Origin: Bacteroidia bacterium
Lineage (GTDB): Bacteria > Bacteroidota > Bacteroidia > Flavobacteriales > Flavobacteriaceae
DNA length: 64,000 bases
Direction of reading: 5' to 3'
NCBI GenBank assembly: GCA_030432635.1
Contig: JAUIMB010000002.1
Span: forward strand, 62,001 to 126,000
Positions 1 to 7,626 of this stretch are shown here, piece by piece. Position 1 is the first letter of the stretch. Each line of letters starts with the position of its first letter. The notes under the pieces are model-generated. The model did no database searches. It saw only the letters and a list, made by a program, of their open reading frames with translations, and was not told the DNA's origin. The position numbers were made by a program, and so were the translations under genes.

Positions 1-1
1 A

Positions 2-448
2 GCATTATCGATATTTGGTATTTATAATTATCGAAAATTTGTTGCAGCTCAAACTGTAGTAAACAATTTAGAGGTTGAGATTAGCAGTATAAACGGTATT
101 AATTTTCAGTTACCTTCAGTGTCGTTTAATGTTGTTTTTAAGTTGATAAATCCAACCAGTATCAATTTTGGAGCAACGTTGTCTTCCAAAATTTACTTAA
201 AGAAAGTGAGTATATTTTCTACCGAAAATGAGTTTATTGGTGAGGCCAATACAAATGTTTCAAGTATTGATCTGCCAGCTCAATCATCAATGCTCCTTCC
301 TTCGGTAAATTTAGATGTACGCTTAGACCAACTACTGCAAAACACTTTACAAGATTTAATCAACAACCAACCCGATAACATTGTCCAAAACTTAAAATTT
401 CAAATAGATATTAGTGTTTTTGGAAAAACCTTAACTATGAACGTTTAA
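2..448 (+). CDS. LEA type 2-like protein of the mobile element, 5' end beyond the window
   Basis: The reading frame is open from base 2, so the gene begins left of the window. The GTG at 119 is only an internal codon, because in-frame sequence upstream of it continues the same fold. The visible 148 residues start with a hydrophobic stretch (LSIFGIYNY), suggesting a membrane anchor. A beta-rich region follows, with a pattern seen in LEA14/LEA type 2 domains: a short segment about intrinsic position, then FKLINPTSINF, then conserved hydrophobic strands. The gene ends 10 bp before the next gene and belongs to the same left-hand element. No catalytic residues are visible; a structural or membrane-associated role is inferred only. 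The family call is moderate. Confidence 0.6.
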   Translation, partial: ALSIFGIYNYRKFVAAQTVVNNLEVEISSINGINFQLPSVSFNVVFKLINPTSINFGATLSSKIYLKKVSIFSTENEFIGEANTNVSSIDLPAQSSMLLPSVNLDVRLDQLLQNTLQDLINNQPDNIVQNLKFQIDISVFGKTLTMNV

Positions 449-458
449 ATGAATTAAG

Positions 459-2201
459 ATGGAAAGTATAGATAGATTTAATAATCTACATGGAAAAAAG
501 GTTTCACGCGCAGACCTCATTGAATTAATGTCTTTGGCAGACAATGAGGGCGAACCTATTGTTGCTAGCCGAATTCAAAATTTGCTTAACAAATACCCTG
601 ATCTAAAAAGATTCAATATCTCGCTAAATGAGAAAAAACGCATTAAAAAAAAATCTTCAATAAAAAAAATGGCAGCACCAAGACATCAAGGAGTTGCTAA
701 AGAAGCTTTAACAGAATGTGGTAGATTAAGAAAAGGGTACAGATACATTAAAGGAGGTAAAATTGTTAAAGCTGAACATGTTCGAACTAAAAAAAAGAAT
801 TTAAAAAAAAAGCCAATATCAAAATCGATAGATAAGCAATATGCTCTTTTCGGAAAGATCCCAGAATTCAAAACAAGAAAACAGGCCAAAACATATTGTA
901 TTCAATGGGCAAAAAAACATCTTAAAGGAAAATCCATATATCATGAGGAACTAAAAAAGAAAGTTGTTTTTAGCATGAAAGGGATTGATCATTCAATATC
1001 TTCAAATTTAACCATACCAAAGGCTCTTTTGATATTCCAAGCTGAAAGTATGTTAATAAGCTCGTCTTTACTAAAAATAGAGGCAGACAAAAAAGGCCGA
1101 AGTGAAATTAAAGCTATTTATCGTATGTCGGCAGTAGCGACCATTGATGAGAAGAAGGTGAAAGTAGTTTTAACGCTAAGAGAAGGTGAAAATGGTATCA
1201 TTTATTACGATCACAAATTTGCAACAAACAAAAAACCTTCTTCTCGATCCAAAGGCCTAAACAGCCCTTCAGTTTGTCGCAGAAAGAAGGTTAGCCGTAA
1301 AAAACAGCAATATAAAACTACAAAATCCAAACCAAATAAAAAAAATAAGAAGATAGGAACTCTAGTAATAAATACCAGTTCTGAACCAACTCCTGCTGTA
1401 GCTAAAGTTGAAGGGTTAGCTATGGCAGTTCAGTTGGGTGAGGAAGTTACTGTTAAAAATGATGATATCAAAAACCTTAATCATGGAGAGCAAATAGAAT
1501 TGCCAAAAAAAAACAAAGTCATTCCAGAAAAAAAAGAAGGTGTTTTAAATTCAAATGACCTTATGAGCATGAATTTTGAAACCATTGATTTGACTGGTAA
1601 ATGGAAAGATTTTATGCAAGAACCTGCTAAAATCATGAAAATAGGCATCATAGGCAGACCAAAAAACGGAAAGACTTCTGGTTCTACTGCTCTTGCAAAT
1701 GAATTGACAAACCACGGATCTGTTTTATATAATTTCGTGGACCAAGGTTTCAACAAAAACACCCAAAAGCTTTGGGAATTAAGTGGTTTGTCTCAAAAGA
1801 AAAATGCTTTTGCATGCGCATTTAGAGATTTAAATGAATTAGAAAAGCTATATGCGTCAGGTGACTATGATTATGTGTTTATTGACATGATAAATAATTA
1901 CATTCACCAAACCGGAATAAAGTATTTTGAATTCGAAGAAAGGTTTATTAAACAATATCCTAGCGTATCTCCTATTTTAGTTTTTGAATCTACTAAGGGT
2001 GGTGATTTTAAAGGCGACCAAGGTTGGACCCATATTTTAGACCAACTTATTTATACTGAAGACTTTGTTATGGAAAGTACAGGACGCTACGGTGTGGGAG
2101 ATTATGTTGTTTGGGAAGATGGTTTAAGAAAGAATAATCCTAAAAAGCACAAAGAAATGTTCGGGCAAAAATATGAAATACCTAAAACAATTACATTATG
2201 A
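459..2201 (+). CDS. Basic multidomain element protein with C-terminal RadA/RecA-like ATPase domain
   Basis: 580 residues in three parts. Residues 1-125 are very lysine-rich and include CGRLRKGYRYIKGGK, a pattern I associate with Bacteroidota phage proteins. Residues about 128-256 (FGKIPEFKTRKQAK to YYDHKFA) resemble the large polyvalent protein-associated (LPD3/BECR-like) domains of phage proteins. A basic low-complexity linker follows. From about residue 393 comes a P-loop ATPase: Walker A G399-S407 (GRPKNGKTS), Walker B at 470-476 (DYVFID), then STKGGDFKGDQGW, LDQLIYTE, TGRYGVGDYVVWEDGL. The order and spacing of the last blocks match the RadA/Sms motifs (TKxGxxxGPxxLEHxVDxVLYxE, KNRFG, FExxxxGL). 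The KNRFG motif is altered to TGRYG. It overlaps the next gene by ATGA. Role in element DNA replication, recombination or packaging is inferred. Confidence 0.6.
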   Translation: MESIDRFNNLHGKKVSRADLIELMSLADNEGEPIVASRIQNLLNKYPDLKRFNISLNEKKRIKKKSSIKKMAAPRHQGVAKEALTECGRLRKGYRYIKGGKIVKAEHVRTKKKNLKKKPISKSIDKQYALFGKIPEFKTRKQAKTYCIQWAKKHLKGKSIYHEELKKKVVFSMKGIDHSISSNLTIPKALLIFQAESMLISSSLLKIEADKKGRSEIKAIYRMSAVATIDEKKVKVVLTLREGENGIIYYDHKFATNKKPSSRSKGLNSPSVCRRKKVSRKKQQYKTTKSKPNKKNKKIGTLVINTSSEPTPAVAKVEGLAMAVQLGEEVTVKNDDIKNLNHGEQIELPKKNKVIPEKKEGVLNSNDLMSMNFETIDLTGKWKDFMQEPAKIMKIGIIGRPKNGKTSGSTALANELTNHGSVLYNFVDQGFNKNTQKLWELSGLSQKKNAFACAFRDLNELEKLYASGDYDYVFIDMINNYIHQTGIKYFEFEERFIKQYPSVSPILVFESTKGGDFKGDQGWTHILDQLIYTEDFVMESTGRYGVGDYVVWEDGLRKNNPKKHKEMFGQKYEIPKTITL

Positions 2202-2608
2202 AAGCCACAACAAAATTAGCCTTAATTGGTATAGGAAGTTTTATCATTTATAATGAGATCCAAAAAAGAAACGACAATCCAAAAGTATTTTATGTAAACA
2301 GAATACCTGGTGGATTTAACGGCTGTATCTTACCTCCTTTTGGAATATTGATTAATGAATCGCAAAGGGATAACAAAATTTTAATTGAACATGAGAAAGT
2401 TCATTGGCAACAATACCAAAGAGAAGGTCTATTGCCTTTTTTGGCAAATTATTGGGCAGAACACTTTAAACACGGCTATGATTTGAACCCATACGAAATT
2501 GAAGCACGTTTAAAGAGTGGAGAAATACCTTGTTGTCTTCATAATTATACAGAATGTGTTAGAAATGGTTTATCTTTAACTGTTCACAACCCAAACTTCA
2601 GACACTAA
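2198..2608 (+). CDS. Small HExxH metallopeptidase-like protein of the element
   Basis: 136 residues. An N-terminal hydrophobic segment (LALIGIGSFIIY) suggests a membrane anchor or signal. HEKVHWQQYQREG supplies a zincin HExxH motif, and 35 residues downstream NPYEIEA supplies an acidic residue that could be the third ligand, a layout common in short phage- and element-borne metallopeptidases. Its ATG overlaps the stop of the ATPase gene (ATGA), so the two are probably translated together. It is the last gene before the tRNA attachment site. Substrate unknown; processing of element structural proteins or cell-wall-associated proteins would be speculation. Confidence 0.6.
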   Translation: MKATTKLALIGIGSFIIYNEIQKRNDNPKVFYVNRIPGGFNGCILPPFGILINESQRDNKILIEHEKVHWQQYQREGLLPFLANYWAEHFKHGYDLNPYEIEARLKSGEIPCCLHNYTECVRNGLSLTVHNPNFRH

Positions 2609-2629
2609 ATACGTGTAAAATACGTGTAA
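2608..2629 (+). repeat. Tandem 11-bp direct repeat near the element end
   Basis: AATACGTGTAA occurs twice back to back, starting at the last base of the peptidase stop codon and 59 bp from the tRNA remnant. Short direct repeats just inside an attachment site are typical of arm-type integrase binding sites, which is the inference here. The integrase gene itself is not in the window. Confidence 0.45.
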
Positions 2630-2687
2630 TGCGAAAAATAAACCATAAGACACTGATAAACAGACATATATATAAATTGATTTATCC

Positions 2688-2730
2688 CTTTTAAGGAGAG
2701 GGTCCTGGGTTCGAGCCCCAGCCAAGTCAC
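2688..2730 (+). other. Attachment-site remnant: 3' half of a tRNA, probably tRNA-Lys(TTT)
   Basis: From 2688 the sequence reads as a tRNA 3' half: anticodon loop CTTTTAA (2688-2694), anticodon-stem strand GGAGA (2695-2699), 5-nt variable loop (2700-2704), T arm CTGGG-TTCGAGC-CCCAG (2705-2721), acceptor strand CCAAGTC and discriminator A (2722-2729). Nothing upstream forms a D arm or the matching acceptor strand GACTTGG, so it is not a functional tRNA. A displaced 3' tRNA half at the edge of mobile-element genes, followed at once by the tRNA's own terminator, is what integration into a tRNA gene leaves. The intact tRNA would lie left of the window. The Lys identity rests on the TTT in the loop and is less certain than the tRNA origin. 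Confidence 0.75.
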
Positions 2731-2733
2731 GTT

Positions 2734-2763
2734 AAAAGCCCTGTAGAAATACAGGGTTTTTTT
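2734..2763 (+). terminator. Rho-independent terminator of the original tRNA
   Basis: A perfect stem CCCTGTA-GAAA-TACAGGG (2739-2756) is followed by seven T. It lies 4 bp after the tRNA 3' half. On the opposite strand it may also end the symporter transcript, though the T-tract there is weak. Confidence 0.85.
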
Positions 2764-2843
2764 GTTGCTGACACTCACATGCCACTTCACAAACGTGTTT
2801 GGATTAATCTAGTTTCTCATTAGAATACGCAAAAGAACGTAAC

Positions 2844-4658
2844 CTAAAGTATTTTTGTTTTAATTTTTTGCCAAATTTTTGATAACAAGAATCCTGAAAG
2901 TAAAGCCAGCACTGTCAATATTATACCATACGTGTAATCACCATAAATCCAATATCCTGTTGCAAACAAGCAACTGTAAATTAATATACAACCCAAAAGC
3001 ATTGCAACTATTCCAGAAGGCACACTCCATCCTTCATTATGGTCAACCAGTTGAATATTGTTAGATTTCGCCTCATCGAGTACTTTTTTCCAGCCAGGAC
3101 CACCAGGTTGGATCTTCCGATAAAAATTATGTAAAACCAATTCATCTTCCGGTTTTGTCATAAAGGTTACCAGAATCCAAATGACTGTTGTGATAAAAAC
3201 CACAACAGGAAATTTAGCATAAGTAGGCAGCAGTCCTTCAGCTTCAGAAAACAACATGTCGCCAAGATTCGTAAAATTAAAGAGGATGGAAACAACTCCA
3301 GATATAAACATCGCTGTGATTTCACTCCAAGCATTGATTCGCCACCAAAACCACCGCAATATAAAGATAAGTCCTGTTCCTGCACCAAACATCAATATAA
3401 CGTCAAACAATTGTAACGCATTTTGGAGTACCAGTGCGAACAATGCGCTAAATACCATCAAACCAACAGTAGACAAACGACCTACAGCCACCAAGGTTTT
3501 TTCAGAAGCATTTGGGTTAATTTGTTGTTTGTAAAAATCATTGACAATATACGATGAACCCCAATTTAAATGTGTTGAGATGGTACTCATATAGGCTGCT
3601 ACCAAAGATGCCAACACCAAACCCAACAAACCACTTGGCAACTTTGTCAACATTGCTGAGTAAGCAAGATCATGACCAAGTTTATCCTGACTAACATTAG
3701 GAAATGTGTCTTGAATACTTGCCAAATCAGGAAATACCACCAAGGATGCGAGTGCCACAATTATCCATGGCCAAGGTCGAAGAGCATAGTGCATAATATT
3801 GAAAAAAAACGTTGCTCCAATAGCATGATTTTCATTTTTTGCAGCCAGCATACGTTGTGCTATGTAGCCTCCTCCTCCAGGTTCTGCACCAGGATACCAT
3901 GCACTCCACCATTGTACTGCCAACGGAATGACCAATAATGTAATTAACGTGGAAGTATCGTTAAAATCTGGTAGCATCGATAATTTATTGACGACATGCT
4001 CATTTTCCAATAAGGCACTCAAACCTCCAACTTCAGGAATATTTACCAAATAGTAAGCAGCTCCTATTGCACCAACCATAGCCACAAAAAACAAGATGAA
4101 ATCTGTATATACAACACCTTTAAATCCACCCACAGCACTAAAAATCACAGTAATCACTCCAGCATAAACTACGGTTTCCCAAGGTTGAAGTCCGAGCATA
4201 ATTTGTCCAATCTTAATAGCTGCCAAGGTTACAGCAGACATGGCTAAAATGTTAAAAAAAACGCCGAGATATATGGCCCTAAATTTTCTTAGAAATTTAG
4301 CAGGAGCACCACCATACCGCAATTCATAAAACTCTATATCTGTATTAACACTAGATTTTCTCCAAAGTTTTGCATAGACAAAAACAGTCAATAAGCCCGT
4401 AATCAAAAACGCCCACCATACCCAATTGCCTGAGACACCATTATTTCTAACAATATCGGTTACCAAGTTTGGTGTATCTGTGGAAAAAGTTGTTGCAACC
4501 ATGGAAAGCCCTAACAACCACCAAGGCATATTGCGTCCAGACAGAAAAAATTGATTTGTATTTTTTCCAGATTTTTTGGACACATAAACACCAATGAAAA
4601 GTGTGATCGCAAAAAATGAAATAATTAGTATATAATCAATTGAAGATAATTGTATCAT
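2844..4658 (-). CDS. Sodium:solute symporter (SSS family)
   Basis: About 604 residues with roughly a dozen or more hydrophobic helices. The N terminus QLSSIDYILIISFFAITLFIG, the loop KKSGKNTNQFFLSGRNMPWW and the next helix with ATTFSTDTP are typical of the SSS family (TC 2.A.21), where this part contributes to the Na+ site. The start at 4658 (MIQLSSIDY) is preferred over one 34 codons upstream, because the extra residues are polar and unlike the family. The C-terminal cytoplasmic segment KPEDELVLHNFYRKIQPGG is common in Bacteroidota sugar-type symporters. No catabolic neighbours indicate the substrate. It stands alone between the element end and tRNA-Leu. Confidence 0.88.
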   Translation of the reverse strand: MIQLSSIDYILIISFFAITLFIGVYVSKKSGKNTNQFFLSGRNMPWWLLGLSMVATTFSTDTPNLVTDIVRNNGVSGNWVWWAFLITGLLTVFVYAKLWRKSSVNTDIEFYELRYGGAPAKFLRKFRAIYLGVFFNILAMSAVTLAAIKIGQIMLGLQPWETVVYAGVITVIFSAVGGFKGVVYTDFILFFVAMVGAIGAAYYLVNIPEVGGLSALLENEHVVNKLSMLPDFNDTSTLITLLVIPLAVQWWSAWYPGAEPGGGGYIAQRMLAAKNENHAIGATFFFNIMHYALRPWPWIIVALASLVVFPDLASIQDTFPNVSQDKLGHDLAYSAMLTKLPSGLLGLVLASLVAAYMSTISTHLNWGSSYIVNDFYKQQINPNASEKTLVAVGRLSTVGLMVFSALFALVLQNALQLFDVILMFGAGTGLIFILRWFWWRINAWSEITAMFISGVVSILFNFTNLGDMLFSEAEGLLPTYAKFPVVVFITTVIWILVTFMTKPEDELVLHNFYRKIQPGGPGWKKVLDEAKSNNIQLVDHNEGWSVPSGIVAMLLGCILIYSCLFATGYWIYGDYTYGIILTVLALLSGFLLSKIWQKIKTKIL

Positions 4659-4834
4659 GAGTGTATCGACTGAATTAATATAATGTTTAGTATAAAAGTA
4701 ACATGCACTTAAACTCCGAACAAATCTATTGTCTCGTAAATATTCAAAACATACTAACAATTATTAAATGAAATAATACACTAAGCATTTTATTAAAGAA
4801 TATATTAAAGTAAGTACCGTTTCGTTTAAATAAC

Positions 4835-4866
4835 TTGAGATAATATCAATAGAATAATTATATTTG
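4835..4866 (+). promoter_or_regulatory. Promoter of tRNA-Leu
   Basis: TTG at 4835-4837 and TATATTTG at 4859-4866 match the Bacteroidota -33 (TTG) and -7 (TAnnTTTG) boxes with 21 bp between them. The tRNA starts 28 bp downstream. Confidence 0.65.
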
Positions 4867-4894
4867 CAACCCTATCAAACAAAATCTTGTTCAT

Positions 4895-4979
4895 GCGCAC
4901 GTGGCGGAATTGGTAGACGCGCTGGCTTGAGGGGCCAGTGACCGTTTAGGTCGTGGAAGTTCGAATCTTCTCGTGCGCA
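4895..4979 (+). tRNA. tRNA-Leu(GAG)
   Basis: Acceptor strands GCGCACG and CGTGCGC pair fully. The D arm contains TGGTAGACGC, the anticodon stem CTGGC/GCCAG encloses TTGAGGG with anticodon GAG, a long variable arm (TGACCGTTTAGGTCGT) marks a class II tRNA, and the T arm is GGAAG-TTCGAAT-CTTCT. No CCA is encoded. Confidence 0.95.
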
Positions 4980-5174
4980 CTTTTTCATTGTCTTACAACT
5001 CCAAGAACATTATCCTAGATTCCCTGAGGATTTTAAACGCTCCCAACCTTTTTTCTTAATTAATTTTCCCAATCCTAAAGCGCAGGATAATTATGGATGT
5101 TTCACAAAACACCTGACCCCTTTTGAAATAATGATAAAAAAAACATAAAATTTATCACTTCGTTGAAAAAAACA

Positions 5175-5189
5175 TTATTTTTGTTTAAC
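5175..5189 (+). promoter_or_regulatory. 15-bp box in the merR promoter, shared with crtI
   Basis: TTATTTTTGTTTAAC contains a TATTTTTG -7 box and ends 15 bp before the regulator ATG. The identical 15-mer is found upstream of crtI at 6121-6135. No good -33 TTG is present at normal spacing in either place. Shared control by the MerR protein, with autoregulation, is inferred. Confidence 0.55.
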
Positions 5190-5204
5190 GTTTTTTATTC
5201 AACA

Positions 5205-6104
5205 ATGAACAATATAAAGAGTACTTTTAGCATCAAGGACCTCGAGAATTTAACAGGAATAAAGGCTCATACCATAAGAATATGGGAAAAAAGGTACAAC
5301 CTACTCCAACCCGAACGAACTGACACGAATATTCGCTCCTACAGTCTAAGCAACTTACAAAAGTTGCTGAATATTAGTTACCTCAACAATAATGGCTACA
5401 AAATCTCAAAAATAGCAGCTCTTGATCTTGATGAAATCCCAAAACTTGTCAAAGAAGTGGCTAAAAATGATGCAACAAACAATCATGCCACAGACACCTT
5501 TAAATTATCAATGCTCAACTTTGACCAAAAGTTATTCTACGACACCTATAACAGCTTACTCAAGGAAAAAAGTTTCAGTGAAATTTTTTATGAGGACTTT
5601 ATCCCATTACTGTCAGAAATTGGTCTTTTGTGGCAAACTGCCACGATAACTCCAGCTCATGAACATTTTTTAACGTCTTTGATACGACAAAAAATCCTCA
5701 TTAATACAGAAAACCTTAAGGCTACAACCGTTGCTAAGACCAATGATGTCTTTGTATTATATCTACCTGACAATGAAATTCATGAATTGGGATTAATGCT
5801 TATCAATTATGAATTGATCGCAAAAGGTTACCAATCCATTTTTTTAGGACAAAGTGTTCCTCTTGATTGTTTAAAAGACCTACTCAACCACTATGATGAT
5901 ATCACGTTTATATCCTATTTCACAATAAAACCTGAAAAAGAAAACATAAAGAACTATCTTGATGAATTCTCGCAAAAGCTACTCAATAAGAAATCCATTA
6001 AACTCTGGATCCTAGGTCATATGCTTCGAGAAATCGAACCAAAATCACTTCCAACAGGAATCACTGCATTCAATTCGATTAAAGATTTAGTTAAAAATCT
6101 CTAA
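5205..6104 (+). CDS. MerR-family regulator with CarH/LitR-like cobalamin-binding region
   Basis: 299 residues from the ATG at 5205; a TTG 42 bp upstream would give a hydrophobic extension unlike the family and run through the promoter box. Residues 7-75 form a MerR winged helix (FSIKDLENLTGIKAHTIRIWEKRY). Residues about 100-172 form the helical B12-binding_2-like domain with W143-x9-E153-H154 (WQTATITPAHEH), the Wx9EH motif of AdoCbl photoreceptors. Residues 180-299 form a Rossmann-like domain with E191-I-H193-E-L-G196, matching (E/D)xHxxG, which supplies the lower axial His ligand. The later SxL and GG motifs are weaker (S237-Y-F, G271-H). Position before crtI-B-Z-Y fits a light- or B12-dependent repressor of carotenoid synthesis. 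Actual cobalamin binding is inferred. Confidence 0.85.
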   Translation: MNNIKSTFSIKDLENLTGIKAHTIRIWEKRYNLLQPERTDTNIRSYSLSNLQKLLNISYLNNNGYKISKIAALDLDEIPKLVKEVAKNDATNNHATDTFKLSMLNFDQKLFYDTYNSLLKEKSFSEIFYEDFIPLLSEIGLLWQTATITPAHEHFLTSLIRQKILINTENLKATTVAKTNDVFVLYLPDNEIHELGLMLINYELIAKGYQSIFLGQSVPLDCLKDLLNHYDDITFISYFTIKPEKENIKNYLDEFSQKLLNKKSIKLWILGHMLREIEPKSLPTGITAFNSIKDLVKNL

Positions 6105-6120
6105 AACTTGGCATTGACCT

Positions 6121-6158
6121 TTATTTTTGTTTAACTTTTTACTAAATTTGTTAAACAA
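6121..6158 (+). promoter_or_regulatory. crt operon promoter/operator with 9-bp inverted repeat
   Basis: TTATTTTTGTTTAAC (6121-6135) repeats the merR box. Its TTGTTTAAC (6127-6135) forms a perfect inverted repeat with GTTAAACAA (6150-6158), spacer 14 bp. The right arm reaches the A of the crtI ATG. TAnnTTTG-like boxes occur at 6122-6129 and 6143-6150. A dimeric or tetrameric MerR protein bound here would block the promoter; this is inference. Confidence 0.6.
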
Positions 6159-7624
6159 TGAATAAGGAAATAGTAATAATAGGTTCTGGCTTCTCTGCTT
6201 TAGCAGCATCATGTTACCTGTCAAAAGCAGGAAATCGTGTTACTATCTTTGAAAAAAACTTAAGTATAGGTGGTCGTGCCAGACAATTGCAAAAAAACGG
6301 ATTCACTTTTGATATTGGTCCGACTTGGTATTGGATGCCAGATGTTTTTGAACGATTCTTTGCAGATTTTGGTAAAAGACCAGAAGATTACTACACTCTA
6401 GAAAAATTAAATCCAGCATATTGTGTGTACTTTGGAAAAGATGATTACATCACCATTGAAGATACGCTTGAAAAAATATGCCTTGCGTTTGAAAAGGAAG
6501 AACCTGGAAGTTCCAAAAAACTTCTCAAATTTATAGACAATGCCCAGAACAACTATGAAGTTGCCATAAAAGATTTGGTATACCGTCCAGGCGTTTCACC
6601 CTTTGAACTTGTGACACCTGTTACTTTAAAAAAGATCGGACAATTCTTTAGTACCATAAAGAAAGACGTTAGAAAAGAATTCAAAAATGATAGGCTCGCC
6701 ACCATTTTAGAATTTCCGGTTCTATTTCTTGGAGCTAAACCAGATAACACACCATCTTTCTATAGTTTCATGAATTATGCCGATTTTGGGATAGGCACCT
6801 TTCACCCAAAAAAAGGGATGTACCAAGTAATCCTAGCTATGGAAAAATTGGCCAAGAGTTTGGGTGTAACGATAAAAACTGATAGTCCCATTGAAAAAAT
6901 CGAAGTGACTCAGTCCAGTGCAACATCTGTAGTTTCAAACGGAAAAACCTATAAAGCAGATATTGTATTAAGTGGTGCCGATTATCATCATACTGAAACC
7001 TTGTTGGATGCAAAATACGTACAGTATTCTAAACAATATTGGGAAAATAAAGTGTTCGCTCCATCATCTTTACTATTTTATGCAGGTTTTAATAAAAAAT
7101 TGAAAAACGTCACACATCACACTTTGTTTTTCGATGTAGATTTTGACACACATGCCAAAGCTATATATGATGACCCTAAGTGGCCAGAAAACCCACTATT
7201 CTATGCAAGTTTTCCTTCAATAACTGATAACAATGCTGCTCCAGAAAATCATGAAGCTGGTATCTTCTTGATACCATTAGCTCCAGGCCTTGAGGATACA
7301 AACGAATTAAGGGCGGCATATTTTGATAAAATTGTGAATCGTTTTGAAGCGTTGACCTCACAGAGCGTTAAAAAAAATATTATCTTTAAAGAGTCCTTTT
7401 GTGTCAAAGATTTTATAAACGACTATAATTCGTATAAAGGTAATGCCTATGGAATGGCTAATACGCTCTTGCAAACTGCTTTTTTAAGACCGAAATTGAA
7501 AAGCAAAAAAGTAAACAACTTATATTTCACAGGACAGCTCACTGTTCCTGGTCCAGGAGTACCACCTTCATTAATTTCAGGAAAATTAGTGTCTGAGCTC
7601 ATTAAAAAACATCATTCCAATTAA
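6158..7624 (+). CDS. crtI: Phytoene desaturase CrtI
   Basis: 488 residues, the usual length of bacterial CrtI. The N terminus VIIGSGFSALAASCYLSKAG (around residues 6-25) is the FAD-binding dinucleotide fold, followed by FEKNLSIGGRARQL. FDIGPTWYWMPDVFERFF is the typical next block. The C-terminal FTGQLTVPGPGVPPSLISGK is the conserved CrtI/CrtN-type FAD-contacting signature. The enzyme desaturates phytoene to lycopene at the membrane. It is the first gene of crtI-crtB-crtZ-crtY; crtB follows after 2 bp. No geranylgeranyl diphosphate synthase is in the cluster, so the precursor must come from elsewhere in the genome. Confidence 0.95.
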   Translation: MNKEIVIIGSGFSALAASCYLSKAGNRVTIFEKNLSIGGRARQLQKNGFTFDIGPTWYWMPDVFERFFADFGKRPEDYYTLEKLNPAYCVYFGKDDYITIEDTLEKICLAFEKEEPGSSKKLLKFIDNAQNNYEVAIKDLVYRPGVSPFELVTPVTLKKIGQFFSTIKKDVRKEFKNDRLATILEFPVLFLGAKPDNTPSFYSFMNYADFGIGTFHPKKGMYQVILAMEKLAKSLGVTIKTDSPIEKIEVTQSSATSVVSNGKTYKADIVLSGADYHHTETLLDAKYVQYSKQYWENKVFAPSSLLFYAGFNKKLKNVTHHTLFFDVDFDTHAKAIYDDPKWPENPLFYASFPSITDNNAAPENHEAGIFLIPLAPGLEDTNELRAAYFDKIVNRFEALTSQSVKKNIIFKESFCVKDFINDYNSYKGNAYGMANTLLQTAFLRPKLKSKKVNNLYFTGQLTVPGPGVPPSLISGKLVSELIKKHHSN

Positions 7625-7626
7625 CT

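Noticed and set aside
119-121. GTG as start of the first gene
   Set aside because: The frame is open to the window edge and the upstream residues continue the protein with a membrane segment.
2680-2730. A complete tRNA gene
   Set aside because: No D arm or acceptor partner upstream; the anticodon stem already has a mismatch on its 5' side.
2605-2790. A 61-codon minus-strand frame across the tRNA remnant (TWLGLEPRT)
   Set aside because: This is the well-known false translation of the tRNA T arm on the reverse strand.
2928-2937. Third copy of TACGTGTAAT inside the symporter gene
   Set aside because: It is a 10-mer inside coding sequence outside the element, likely chance.
4659-4760. Longer start of the sodium:solute symporter
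   Set aside because: The extra 34 residues are polar, contain cysteines and precede the canonical first helix.
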